The notes beneath the pieces are model-generated. The model was not told the origin of the DNA. It did no database searches and saw only the letters and a list, made by a program, of their open reading frames with translations. Shown one piece after another: positions 35,001 to 47,400 of a stretch of 64,000 nt of DNA. This DNA is from Linepithema humile (Eukaryota; Arthropoda; Insecta; Hymenoptera; Formicidae). A program made the position numbers and the translations under genes. The DNA is taken from assembly GCF_040581485.1 (NCBI RefSeq), contig NC_090132.1, forward strand, positions 29,399,911 to 29,463,910. The letters are read 5' to 3'. The stretch's first letter is position 1, and each line of letters begins with the position of its first letter.

Positions 35001-37721
35001 TTGGTATTATAGCTTAACATGTCGTAAAACAAAACGACGTAAAGTACCTTTGTGCAACAAATATATATTTTTTTAATTTGTACTGATTCAGTTCGTGCCC
35101 AACTCTGCGCCTCACTTACCTAACTAATCTTCCAAAGGTAACAATTAAAATTTATTTCTGAAAAAACCTAGTATAACTCACGCAGATCGCCTGACTGTTT
35201 GTTGCACAATGATACTTTACATCGATTTGTTTTACGACGTGTTAGGCTATAATACCTAACATTAGTAAAGCAAAATTTTTTTTATTTCTTGCACCTTATT
35301 TAACTTACCAAAATAAATTTAAATCAGTTCTGCGACCGCATTTTTATGTGATATTTACTTTTGCTCTTTCCTCAAATATTTCTTTCAATTTTCAAAGATT
35401 TTTCATCATTTTTCTCGATTATCTAAATCAGAGCTCGGCGTTGGTTGCACATTTCGGCTTGATTCTTGAGACGTCTGCCACTTTCCCACTACCACCCGGC
35501 CGTTGGCAGCCGAGCCACCGACAGCTCTGGCTCAGGAGCGTTTTATATTAGAAATAGACTGGATTGTTTAGGCATCTTTCAGGAAATCGTAACATTTTCT
35601 TCACTACATAAATAATGATTATTTTCATTAATAAGTAAATATATATATATTATGTATTAATAAAAATAAACATTATTTATGTAGTAAAAAAAATGTTACG
35701 ATTTCCTGAGAGATGCTTGAAAAATCCAGCCTATTTCTAATATAAAACGCTCTTGAGCCAGAACTATCGGCGGCTCAGCCGCCAACGGCCGGGCGGTGGT
35801 GGAAGAGCGAGAGGCGTCGTCTCAAGAATCGAGCCGAAATGTGCAACTAACGCCGAGCTATGATCTAAAAAACTGGACGTGATGAAGCAAAATAGCTTAC
35901 GAATTTAGATTCAGTGACCTAAAATCTATAAGAAACATCTACTCTGGTTTGAGTTTATTTCCAAAAATTTTTTTTGTAGTCCTGTGTAATAAATCGTAAA
36001 TTTTGTATTAATAAAAAGAACCTATAATTGGATATTATTATTGTAACTTATATTTAAAATATTTTATTGAAAAATAAATAATTTTAAAAAATATTTTAAA
36101 AAAAACATTGTTAGAAACTATTTCTTTATAAATTCTATCAGAGACTCTATAGATAAGAGAATCTATTTTTGATCTAATAGGATATTATCGAGTTAATTAT
36201 AATTATGAGGGCTGGCGTAAACTTGTGCAATGCTTGAGAAAAAATTATACAGTACATGTTCTCAATCAAGCCCAAGTCATAGATGATGCGTTTCACTTTC
36301 TCATACATCGCCGACTCAGTTTAAATAGGTTTTGGAATATCGTAAGCTTTCTGTCACAAAATACGAATTACGTAGCATGGTATCCTATGATTAAAGCTTT
36401 TGAATACATGGCTTGTGCCTATTCATTTCATAATGCCACAGGCATAACGGTAGGTAATGGTTAATTTCTATAATAAAAGTTATACATTACAACATAAAAA
36501 GAATTAAATAAATATGTATACGTGTAAATATACACATACATCACATTCTTTCTAACAATAGATTTATAAATTCAAATTATTTATCAATTTTAAGGACAAT
36601 ATGCGAAATATATTGAACAGAGTTTTGGAAATAATAGGATACGATGAAAAACCGAACGAAAGCGACCTTACTAAATGTTTAAGAGAGGAAACAGCAAAAT
36701 GGGCATGTATTATTAATGCTGCTAAATGCAGAGAAAATGCCACTTTACATCTGATAAAATACCTCAAAAATCCTGTAGAAGACAAGTAAGTTGTTTTAAA
36801 ACCACGACATTTGTATAAATTAATCATGTTGCATTAATATACTAAACTTGAGAAACTATTTTATTTGATATACATAACATAAGCTACATTTGTATAAAAT
36901 ATTTTATTTCTGCTAACGCAGTCGGTTTACATGGAAGGAATGGAAATATTGTAAAGGTTTAATGTTAGCAAACTACACCATTTGGAACCATATACGAGAA
37001 AAAAGAACAACATTTGATAACAGAATATTAGATTACTTAACTTGCTGTAAAAATTCTTCAATTATTATCTTGTATTTAAAACAATCGTTAGGACTAACTA
37101 AAAAGTATAAATATTTTATCCAAGAACGAGACAAACGTGTTAATATAATTGTTCTTACTGTCGCAAAGCATGTAAGGGACTTGATAGTGTTTGAATTCAT
37201 ATTGAAATGTTTAAGAGACAGACAAATCGTATTAAGTAAATATTGGTAATAATATTTTTCTTTTTATATATATTCTTGTATTTCTAAGTATGAGATATGC
37301 ATATTAAATCCATTACTTTAATTTTAGGGAAGTTGATAGAATTGCAATATTAATTATCAGTATTACGCATGTGCATTCCGCACACCAATTACAAGAGGTA
37401 CCTATATTTTTTAATTCAAGTAATACTTTCATTTTTTGACTTTTGAATATTGAGGTTATAAGTGATTTGTTACATATGTAACATATCCGATCCAGATACG
37501 CTTAAGGCAGCAAATCATACTCTCTTAAACTCGAAATTAAAAAACTTTACATTAATTGATTGTGTCGAAATAATTTGTTTTAGGTAAATATTTTTGCGAC
37601 AACTAATCTGAAAGAAAAGGGGCTCATTGATGCTGTTAAAAATAAAATTAGTAAACGAAAATTGGAACGCGCAAAACAAAACGCAAATTATGGATCTCTC
37701 AGTCAACATGATGACGACTGA
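29041..37721 (+). CDS. Secreted M1 aminopeptidase-like pseudoenzyme, copy 3 (895 aa, 11 coding exons)
   Basis: Coding exons: 29041-29507, 29580-30035, 30800-30959, 31498-31651, 31908-31980, 32707-33092, 36181-36449, 36595-36785, 36922-37245, 37328-37397, 37584-37721. Same domain order as the other copies: signal peptide, M1 N-terminal domain with FPCWDEPA, catalytic fold, ERAP1_C. GNIET (297-301) stands for GAMEN. IEVAN (325-329) then Glu348 stands for HExxH-x18-E, so both zinc His are missing. Tyr410 is retained. Exon 5 is the short form and ends in AA instead of AG, giving Lys at the exon 5/6 junction. Exon 8 uses a TTTTAAG acceptor, as in copies 2 and 4. A MITE sits in intron 3 and a three-layer transposon nest in intron 6. 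All frames are open, so a functional secreted protein without peptidase activity is the simplest reading. Confidence 0.88.
30983..31360. mobile_element. 378-bp foldback MITE in copy 3 intron 3, TA target duplication
   Basis: The left end GGGTGATTCAAAATAACCTG and the right end CAGGTTATTTTGAATCAAC are inverted repeats of more than 50 bp, with further pairing inside (TTCGAGTTATAATTGAAAAT). The element is flanked by TA at 30981-30982 and 31361-31362. Copies 2 and 5 show the empty site CTTATATATAACAAATTTA. It starts 23 nt past the exon 3 donor. Confidence 0.88.
34068..34995. mobile_element. Nested DNA transposon derivative with CCCTGGTAG ends (copy 3)
   Basis: The element runs from CCCTGGTAGAAG to TTCTACCAGG and holds a 100-codon reading frame that is intact here and broken in copy 2. 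It is absent from copy 4. The superfamily is undetermined. Confidence 0.7.
34459..34758 (+). CDS. Short transposon-encoded ORF of unknown function
   Basis: This 99-residue frame starts MDRDMKLLAGRLTAQKYRKI and can be extended upstream in frame to 34414. The N-terminal 35 residues are basic and helix-prone (KYRKIIQFKRKLKAMNR). The rest is Ser/Asn/Glu rich, with an acidic segment and no recognisable domain. It sits entirely within the CCCTGGTAG element and is broken in the copy 2 version, so it behaves as transposon cargo or the remnant 5' end of a transposon gene. It is unlikely to be a host gene. Confidence 0.35.
   Translation: MDRDMKLLAGRLTAQKYRKIIQFKRKLKAMNRLSATNNFNTQSSSNAGNNQNNIGEGKCYSEKDSSTECNEYHEESFRTEDGRETVIHKIHKLPWLYLS
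35429..35862. mobile_element. hAT-type MITE, 434 bp (copy 3)
   Basis: This is the same insertion as 22631-23061. It is flanked by ATCTAAAT (35421-35428) and ATCTAAAA (35863-35870), so the duplication has decayed by one base. The palindromic centre is around TATATATATTATG. Confidence 0.85.
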
Positions 37722-39464
37722 ACTCTCACAACAAAGTAGAAGGAGTCTGTATTCAATCTGCCTGTAATTCGCATGTAACTATTATTTCGTGGCTGTTGTA
37801 CTAGCCAGTATTGGGCCAACACTGGATGCCAATTCTGGCATTTAATACTAATGGAACGTTATAATATTATTCCGACTGGCAAACTTTCCATCGCCAACAG
37901 TGATACATTAGTTAGAGTTGTTATACATTATATAAGTTAGTTAATCAGTACTAATTTTTTACTGTTGTCTAGTATCACGCCGGTGCTTCTCAGTATTACA
38001 AATCCGGCTGTCAGCATCGAGCTAATACTGTGCTTGTGGTAAACTTGAAAACGGAAATAAATAGCCAAACAATTGAATTTTTGAAAGACAAAGCATATAA
38101 CAATGTATATAGTATATAGGCACAGCTATAGCAATGTTGAATTAAAATAAATAAAGAAAATAAAAATTATAAACTTTCTTAAAGAATAATTTTATGCCCA
38201 CACAACAAAATGTACATTCACAAATAACATCATAAAATAGGATGCTTAGTTAAATATTAATACAATTTTTAATAGGTTCAAGTGATGAACAACATTGATA
38301 AATGTAAATAAATAAAATGGTCGGAATAAAATTGGCGCATTGGATGATTCAAAGTAATTAATATTTATAAATCACGAGTGTACTTAATTATTGAACAAAT
38401 TAGTTGCAATATATTATTGCGGAAAATAATATTTCTAATCTTTTCAGGCTCTTTCTTTCGTTTGCCATTTTATATAATATTATATTTAATTTTAAATACT
38501 GCATAGAAATATGTAATTCATATTTGCTTTTAAGTAAATATTTAAAAAAAAAAGTAAAATTTTTACCAAAATTTTTTACATGTTAAACTTTTATGAATTC
38601 ATTTATAAATAAAAATCTAATACTTGTATAAATATGAGAAATTATCAATTTAAACATGTAGAATATATGTAGCATTTATAAATATTAAATAACTATAAAT
38701 CAATATTTTAAAATACTAATTTTAAATAATCAAAAAACATTTCAAGATGATTGAAAATATTTTACATATTTCAAATTATAAAAGGGTCGAAATAATTATT
38801 TCAAAAATAGTTATCACGCACATTAATCTTCTACTTACCTTTTTATACAAATATTCAATAAATTGTACTTTTATATTTAAGAATTCACTTTTTAAAAAGG
38901 GCAAAGTAAATTTTCATTATTGTCACTTTTTCATATGCTGATTGACTATCTAAATGCGCGCTGTGCGTTGTTATCGAGCGGATGTCATTGCAAATGTTAC
39001 ATACTTTGACAGTTCATATCTTAAGAAAAGTGGAAGTATACTACATTTAGTATATTTAATATATTACAGTGAGTATAATATATTAGTATAACATAATATG
39101 CGCTTGTATTAATATAAACATAAGATATTAATTGTATTAATACTAAACATGAGATATTAATTAACATTATGTTAACATGTGATTTACTGTAGTAAGATGT
39201 CAAGTTTTCTAGTGTTAAATTTTATTTTAATTTCTATTGACATCAGTACTGTAATAATTAAATAATACATTTTTTTGTATGAAATATAAAACAATTTTTT
39301 ATTTTTTTAGTAATTAAGAAGATTATTTTGATTCTCACTTGGCGCTATTTTCCAATATATTTTTTCTAAAATAATGCAAATAAAATACACAAAAGTTTTG
39401 TTTAATAGGTAAAATATTTATATATTTGAAATATCTTATAGATGATAATATAAGTATAAGTGTA
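37722..39464 (+). other. 3' flank of copy 3, with internal deletion
   Basis: This matches units 2, 4 and 5, except that the part holding the minus-strand exon-like element is missing: the sequence jumps near 38770 from TTTACATAT to GGGTCGAAATAATTATTTC. The conserved GC-richer block survives at 38953-39032. No gene is recognised. Confidence 0.5.
38146..38151 (+). terminator. Candidate polyadenylation signal, copy 3
   Basis: AATAAA in the shared cluster AAAATAAATAAAGAAAAT, 425 nt past the stop. Confidence 0.4.
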
Positions 39465-39690
39465 TAACAATATGTGTTTATCATATCGGTCCTTCCTTGC
39501 GCTACGCGCAAGCTCGCCGTGTCGCTTGATCAACTGTATCCTCCTCATTGTTAGTATGAAGAGATTGCTCAAAACAGTCACATCGTGATTCGATCGGTTC
39601 AAATAAATTTAATACTCGCGATTCTAAATAGTACTAGTTTGCATACTGTTGTTACAAAGTGTAATTTGTTAACAATTTTCATAAATATAG
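39465..39690 (+). promoter_or_regulatory. Probable non-coding first exon and promoter region, copy 4
   Basis: The conserved block ends ATAAATATAG|GTAAGT with the donor at 39691. The acceptor TTTTTTTTCAG at 41470 gives an intron 1 of 1780 nt. It contains CTTGCGCTACGCGCAAG, a 17-nt perfect-stem palindrome also present in unit 5, in place of the variant sequences in units 2 and 3. No gene is seen in the intron. Confidence 0.45.
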
Positions 39691-41491
39691 GTAAGTATCG
39701 ACAAACTAAATATTTCTAACAAACTGTGTACAATTTTAATTTATTAATTTGGTTAAATTCAAAATCAACATTAATTTTAGCAATTAATTTTATCAATAAA
39801 TTTAAGATTGACATCATTTTTTCAGCATTAATAGAAATTTTAACGCTTTTTTTAATTTCTTCCTATTTCTTTTATACTAATAATAAATCAACTAAGATAC
39901 ACGTAACAATCAATTATCACATGTAAAATGACATTTCGAACGTAAAATTTATTTATTAAATACACGGCGTACATTACAGAAATCTTTAGTTTCATGAATT
40001 GCCTTACTTACATCACATATATTACACATTTCTGCTATATACTATGCTTTCTCTAACATACAATTTCTCATACATTGGAACGTAACGCTCTCTTTCAAAG
40101 ATTAACCTTGCCTTTGTATCCTTCTCTATCTTGTTATTCTCTTGTGTCTACTGTTCCTTCTTAATCTTTCCGCTCTATTTTTTTCCTCTCTTATCGTTGT
40201 AATTTAACAAAAAGTTTTAATGATATATTTTGTGTAATACAAGTATACATATCGTAAGTGGGTATACAAGTATACCCACAAGAAAAGTGTTAAAAGTCAA
40301 AATTTTTTGATTATTGCTTTATATGCAAATTGTATTCTAAAGACATTGGCCTTCAATCAGAAAAGTAAGTGATAGACATTAAATTCAAATACCGCGTGAA
40401 TCCTTTATGTTTAATACTGCCGTAAATAATTAATTTTAAAATTATTGTTTTAGCATAGATATATGAAATTATTTTCCGTAAAATCAAGCTTTAAACGATT
40501 AATAATTTGCGACATCATTTAAGATAAAAATTAATTCATAATGTTATTAATGAAAAACGTTATTATCAACGCAATTCCTTCTTTCCTCTCTCCTGAACAA
40601 TTTATTTTCTTTACATGTGCCACTTTTACTGCGAGTGTGCGCATATATTAAACATATGCACAGTAAAGAAATAGCAAATGTTAACTTTTGTAGTTAAAAA
40701 AAACATACGTGCCGCACCAAATGTGATAAAATGTCTATTAATGTTTATAATTTATTTCATTCAGTTTGCTGATAAAACAATAAAAAAAATAAAAATGAAA
40801 TTGCTTTCGTCGATCGATAAATCGCTTGCTTCCACATAAGATATGTTTGAAAAGAATTTTAATCTTGCAACAGCCCATCTATGAAAGTAAATATGCTACG
40901 ATTAAAATGTAGCATATTTACTTGTCTTCTGTAAATGTATATTTAAAAAAAAATGTATTTTAATTACATTATGAATTTTTTTTTCTTATTCTGAATTTTT
41001 CAGCGTAACTTATCTCATATATGCTTTCATAAAAAGATTATAATCAAATATAAGTAAGCGCGACATAATTCATATATGATGGTTAAAGTGAAACAACCAT
41101 TAATTATTTAGATAATCTTAAAAACATTATTGTTGGTAACAATAAAATTGGTGCTATTAATGTTTATTCTGTTTCAGTAATATATAAAATGTATCCTTAT
41201 TATTTTCTGTTTTATACTTTAAAAAAATTTTATGTGCATTATGTTTCTCGTAAGAATCTGTGTCTTTTGCAATTAAAATTACGTTTTTTTAATACTACCA
41301 GAAGTAATACATTTACAAGATTTGAGCATTTTTCATAAAAGTTCGACATCTTTTTAGTATTAATGACTATATTCAATACTATATTTGTTTTTTTTTTCGT
41401 GATAAAAAAGTAAAGTATTGTGCATCGAAAATATCTATATGTCTTTTTACGATACAAATTTTTTTTTCAGATGCTTTAAACGGAACTTAGT

Positions 41492-44400
41492 ATGGCATTG
41501 AAGAATAATTCATTAAATATCAAACTAAAATTTATTGTGATTACATTTTTCTCTATTTCACAATTTGTAAAAAGTGACACTGAAGTTAATCACCATTTGC
41601 TGAATTATGCTGGTTTAGTACCGTTGCATTATGATATCAAAATAAAACTCGACTTCTCCAGAAATGTCCTTTACGGCGAATGCAATATTACCATCAATAT
41701 TACACGTCCAATGATGAATATAAGTATACCTTCAGTAAATTTCGGTATACTGAAAATTGACTTGACTATCAATGATGACAATAAGACGATACACGTGCAG
41801 AAATATACATTTATCAATGAAACGCACATTTGTATTGACTTCAGTAGCACGTCAGTAAATTATTTATCTCCAGAAACATATATCTTACACATGATATATT
41901 TCCGCAACATATTTGATGAAATTTTTCTCGGATACCAAGAAGACACAGGTGAAAAAGTGTAAGTTTAAATAATTAATTCTCACTCAAAATATGATAAAAA
42001 TTTTATATGAACCATTTTAAAACGAAACAGATTAACAGAAACTGGTGTTGAGGTAATAAGAGCCCAACAAATATTTCCATGTTGGGACGAACCAACGTTT
42101 AAGAGCACCTTTAACATTTCTATTATGCATCATGAAAGATTTACAGCCCTATCAAATATGTTAAGAAATGCAGAAGAATATAGAGATGAAAGTAACATGA
42201 TGTGGACACATTTTAACAAGTCGCCTTTCATGTCTATTCAACGTTTAACAATTGTGATAATCAACAACCTTTTTCTGCAACAGCGGCTATTGTATACAAA
42301 TGTCATAATTTGGTGTAGAAAAAATGTAAAATTATATCTGAAATTTGCACAACTCGTCGTAGAAGATGTATTCAATTTTTTGAATGAAAGTCAGACAAAA
42401 ATATCAAAAATAGATTATGTTGCAATTTGGGATACACAACATAAGAACATTGAGATAAGGGGACTTATTTTACACAGGTAGTATCCAATTATTAGTAACT
42501 AAAAAGATAACGTTTAAAATCAAATTAAAAAACAAACTTATCTATAATATTTTAGAACTAAAAATATATGTATTATTATATCAGGAAGTCATTTAAAGAT
42601 TATCGTATACATCACTTGCATTACATCATAAAAAGTACTTTTATTTTAAACAGAAAATTAAAATAATCCTTTTTTACATCAAATCAGATTTTAAATTAGA
42701 TTTTAATATGTAAAGTATGGAAAATAATTGTACGTTTTATGTTGTACAAAACGAGTTATAAATATTATTTATTGCATCAAGAATATAAAAATACCATGAA
42801 TATTTCTAATTTAACACTTCTGCAATTTTTTTTTAATTGTGATGTCATTTATTCATAAATGTTCAAAATATTTCTCCTTTTTTTTTTTAATATTCTGAAT
42901 AAATGATTATTTAAGTGAGAGAACACACAATTTTACAATGTTATTTTTTATAAACACAGAAAAATATATTGTTTATTAAATAAATATCAAAACAAATTTG
43001 CTTAAGTATAACTTCACTTCTTTTTGGTATAAAATTAAAAAATAACAATTTTTAAATTGTCAACCTAAAATCGTTAAATATTTATTTAAAAATTTTTAAA
43101 AAAATAATTTTACGGGTTAGCACTCGAAATCATCTAATTTTGCAATAATTTGTATTATATTTACAATACACAAATTTATTAAATTGCATAATTCTAACAA
43201 AATTTTGAGATAAAATTCTAATACTTGAAAACCATTTTCAGAGAAGAAGATATTACTTACAATGAAGCATTAGATTCCATTGCACGCAAAATAGAAGTGG
43301 CTAACTTACTAGCACGTCAAGTAATATCTATTTGGTACGATTATTTGTCATGGCCAATAGAAGGTTTTACAACATACTTTGCAGCGCATATCTTGGGAAA
43401 GGTTGTTTAATATTCTTATATATTAATGACATATTACAAATTAATATTTTATAACAAAAAGAACCAAAAATTTAGTAGCAGCCATTTCCAACTCTTAATT
43501 CATATTTATAATGCAAATATACCGTGCATTTAAATATTTAAACTTATCAAATTTTACAAAACAACAAAAACAACCAAAAATTTAATAGCAGCCATTACCA
43601 ACTCTAAATTCATATTTATAATGCAAAAATAATATGCATTTAAATATGTGTTTTAACTTAGTAAATTTTTCAGATTCCGTCGATTTTTTACATACATGAT
43701 TTATTTGTTGTCCAAGTACTGCAGGAATCTTTTCGCTTTGACATTCCTTCTTATAATTATAATTTTACACTACACAACAGTAATAGTTTAGATGTAAAAA
43801 AAAATAAGTCTATTCTTAATTATATCAAACGTAAGTTAAAATAGAATTTATTTGTTTAAAACTTTATATATATTATTGTTATGATTAAAGAACATTTTAA
43901 AGTATGTTTTAAGTACTCTATGATTTTAATTGTCACAGCATCCGTTTTATGGTATATATTACAACATATTTTAAGTGAAGGCATGTGGTATTCTATTCGC
44001 ACGTATGCTGATAGGTGAGTAATATTTCACGATATAATAATTATGTAACAAAATTGAATATTCGACAAAAATATTAACATTCCTCAATTTTACTATGAGA
44101 CAGCATGGTATACGATATATTATCATTTTAAAGTTGTCGAAATATCTTTCATCTATAAAATAACAAATAACATGTTGTCCATTTCTAAAATTAATGTATA
44201 CTTCTCTTTAATATAAATAAAATAGTATTGATTGTTTTTAAATATTAAATCAAACTTTTTTAAACCTGTCAAATTATCTTTTTTTAAAATTGTAAGTAAC
44301 ATATAGTTGATTTCGCAAATTAAAATATTATGTTTATTAATGTAAATAATACAATTGATTTTTAAAATTGTGGCAAATTAATGTTAATCGTTTTGAAAAC

Positions 44401-47400
44401 TTATATTAAAAACAGTAGATAAATAAAAACCATTATATTGTATGTAATTTAAATTCGGAGTTTGTTAATATAATTAGAAGTTTGAGATTACAAAGACATA
44501 ACTGTAAATTATAATGTTAAAATTAATAACTATATAAGCCCAGAGTTATATAAGTATTACTTGCTCAGTAAAGTTTATTTAAAAGAATCGGTTACAACAG
44601 ATGTTTAGGCCCATTTGTCGTGGCCATCTTCAGTGAGAGATACAAAGTAGACGAAAATTTAGAAAAACATAATAAAAGTACGTAAAAGACGCAAGGTTGT
44701 CGGAGGGCGGTTACAAAAACCAAACAGTTTCAAAAAGTTGTACATACTCTTATTTTAGTGTCGAAGTTATAAAAATTGTCCTGACGGTGCGCAAAGGTCC
44801 AAAAGGGTAGACCTCTTTTCCGTACTTTTATTATGCTTTTCTAAATTTTCGTTTACTTTGTATCTCTCACTGAGGATGACCACAACAAATGGGCCAAAAC
44901 GTCCGTTGTAACCGATTCTTTTAAATACACTTTACTGAGCAAGTAATACCTGGCTCTGGACTTATATAGCTATTAATTTTAACATAATAATTATATCATT
45001 AAAATATCCCAATTATACATTTCTTCTATTAATAATAATATTGTAAATATAAACAAATAAGATATTTCGATAAATTGTGATTTTTGTCTACAACTTCTTT
45101 GTGAGCAAATTTAATCCATTCTAAATATAAGACTAGTTAAAGAAAGACTTTCCAAATAAAAAAAAATAAATAAATGTATTACTGTTGATTTACTTGTACA
45201 AACATATAAACTAATGTTTTAATATGTTAAATTATAATTTTGTGTATAAAAGTGAAAATTTGCACGGTGTATGTTTTTAACGAAATTTCTATTTTACAGA
45301 TATAGTCAGTCAAACGCGGTAAAGACCGATGATTTATGGCACATAATGCAAACTTATTCAAATCATACTGAGACTTATCATCAAAAATCTTTCAATGTAA
45401 AAAAATATATAGATATTTGGATAAAGAAAAATTATTATCCTGTACTGCACGTGACATTAAGCGCTACAGATGACATGATATCATTTTCATATCTCAGTTC
45501 TCAGTATATCGAGGAAGACATGGAACAAATTCCCGTATTAGTAACATTTACGATAATACAAAAAGATGTTAGTAATAGTTTTAACCAGCATTTTTTGCTA
45601 TCACCGCAACGTAAAACATTTATAAATATTAAAAATGAATTTAAGGTTGTTGATGAAAATTATTGCGTCATAGTCAATGTTAAACAAATAGGTAACTATA
45701 CAATATTAAATTTATTATACCTCAATTTTTATTTTGTGTAACTAAAATTATGCAATATTCTGATTTTGTCGTTTCCATTTTATGTTATTGAGATTAATTT
45801 TGGATTTTATTACATGATTATGTGTGTAGAGGATGTCCCACCTAACTTAAGCATTTTAAATAGTTCACTTGTTTTTCATAATACGAAAGAACGTTAGAAA
45901 TGTCATCAGTTTTTTTCTGACGATTTTTCGTATTATATAATCATTATATGTATAGAAAGTTTTGATATTTCAGCTATTACAATGCAGTCATAAAAACATG
46001 TAATCCCGTTTAAAAATGATCGATTACTTTATAACCTTGAAAAATATAACTTTGAAAAAAATTGTTTTCTTATAATAATATTTGTTTCTCCCAAACAAAT
46101 AATGTTTTTCTTTGACATATTTTCATATTATCAAAAACAAGTAAGAAATTTAAAATGTCTAAATTAGATGGAAAACCCCGTATGTACATATAGTCACTGC
46201 TCTTGTGATTGTGAAATTTTTACGGTGCATTTTAAATCTTCAAGATTAATGAAGTCATAATTAAAAATTATAACATTATTAATGATTTACAAGAAATCAT
46301 ACATATTTAAAACAAAGTGTTTTCGAATTTATACTATTAAGTAAACGTAAAGTTCGAGCACAAAGATCCTACTCTTGGTACTGGTTTTAACTTTAATAAC
46401 ACAAAACCACAAAAAAAATTTTTGGGTATAAACTCAAACTAAAGTAATTGTTTCTTATAGATTTTTGATCACTGAATCAAAAATCTCCGAATTCGTGATC
46501 CGTTTTGCTTCATCACGTTAAGTTTTTTAGATAATCGAGAAAAATAATGAAAAATCTGTGAAAATTGAAAGAAACATTTGAGGAAAGAACAAAAGTAAAT
46601 ATAACATTAAAATGCGAACTGATTTAAATATATTTTGGTAAGTTAAATAAGGTGCAAGAGAAATAAAAAAAGTTTTACTTTAATGTTAGGTATTATAGTC
46701 TAACACGTCGTAAAACAAGTCGATGTAAAGTATCATTGTGCAACAAACAGCTAGGCGATCTGCGTGAGTTATACTAGGTTTTTTCAGAAATAAATTTTAA
46801 TTGTTACTTTTGGAAGATAAGTGAGGCATAGAGTTGAACACGAAGCGAATCAGTACAAATTTAAAAAAAATATATTTGTTGCACAAAGGTACTTTACGTC
46901 GTTTTGTTTTACGACATGTTAAGCTATAATACCTAACATTAGAAAAGCAAAATTTTTTTTATTTCTTGCACCTTATTTAGTTCGCCAAAATAAATTTAAA
47001 TCAGTTCTGCGACCGCATTTTAATGTAATATTTACTTTTGCTCTTTCCTCAAATGTTTCTTTCAATTTTCAAAGATTTTTCATCATCTTTCTCAATTATC
47101 TAAAAAACTAAACGTGATGAAGCAAAACGGTTCACGAATTCGGATTCAGTGACTAAAAATCTATAAGAAACAATTACTCTGGTTTGAATTCATATCCAAA
47201 AATTTTTTTTGTAGTCCTGTGTAATTAATTGTAAATTTTGTATCAATAAAAAGAACCTATAATTGGATATTATTATTATAACTTATATTTAACATATTTT
47301 ATTAAAAAATAAATAATTTTAAAAAATATTTTGAAAAAAACACTGTTAGAAACTATTTCTTGATAAATTCTATCAGAGACTCTATAGATAAAAGAATCTA

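Larger units (their letters stand above)
33769..35992. mobile_element. Outer foldback transposon in copy 3 intron 6, with two nested elements
   Basis: It has the same structure as 20989-23192 in copy 2, with the same two nested insertions at the same points. The nest was therefore in place before copies 2 and 3 separated. Confidence 0.75.
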
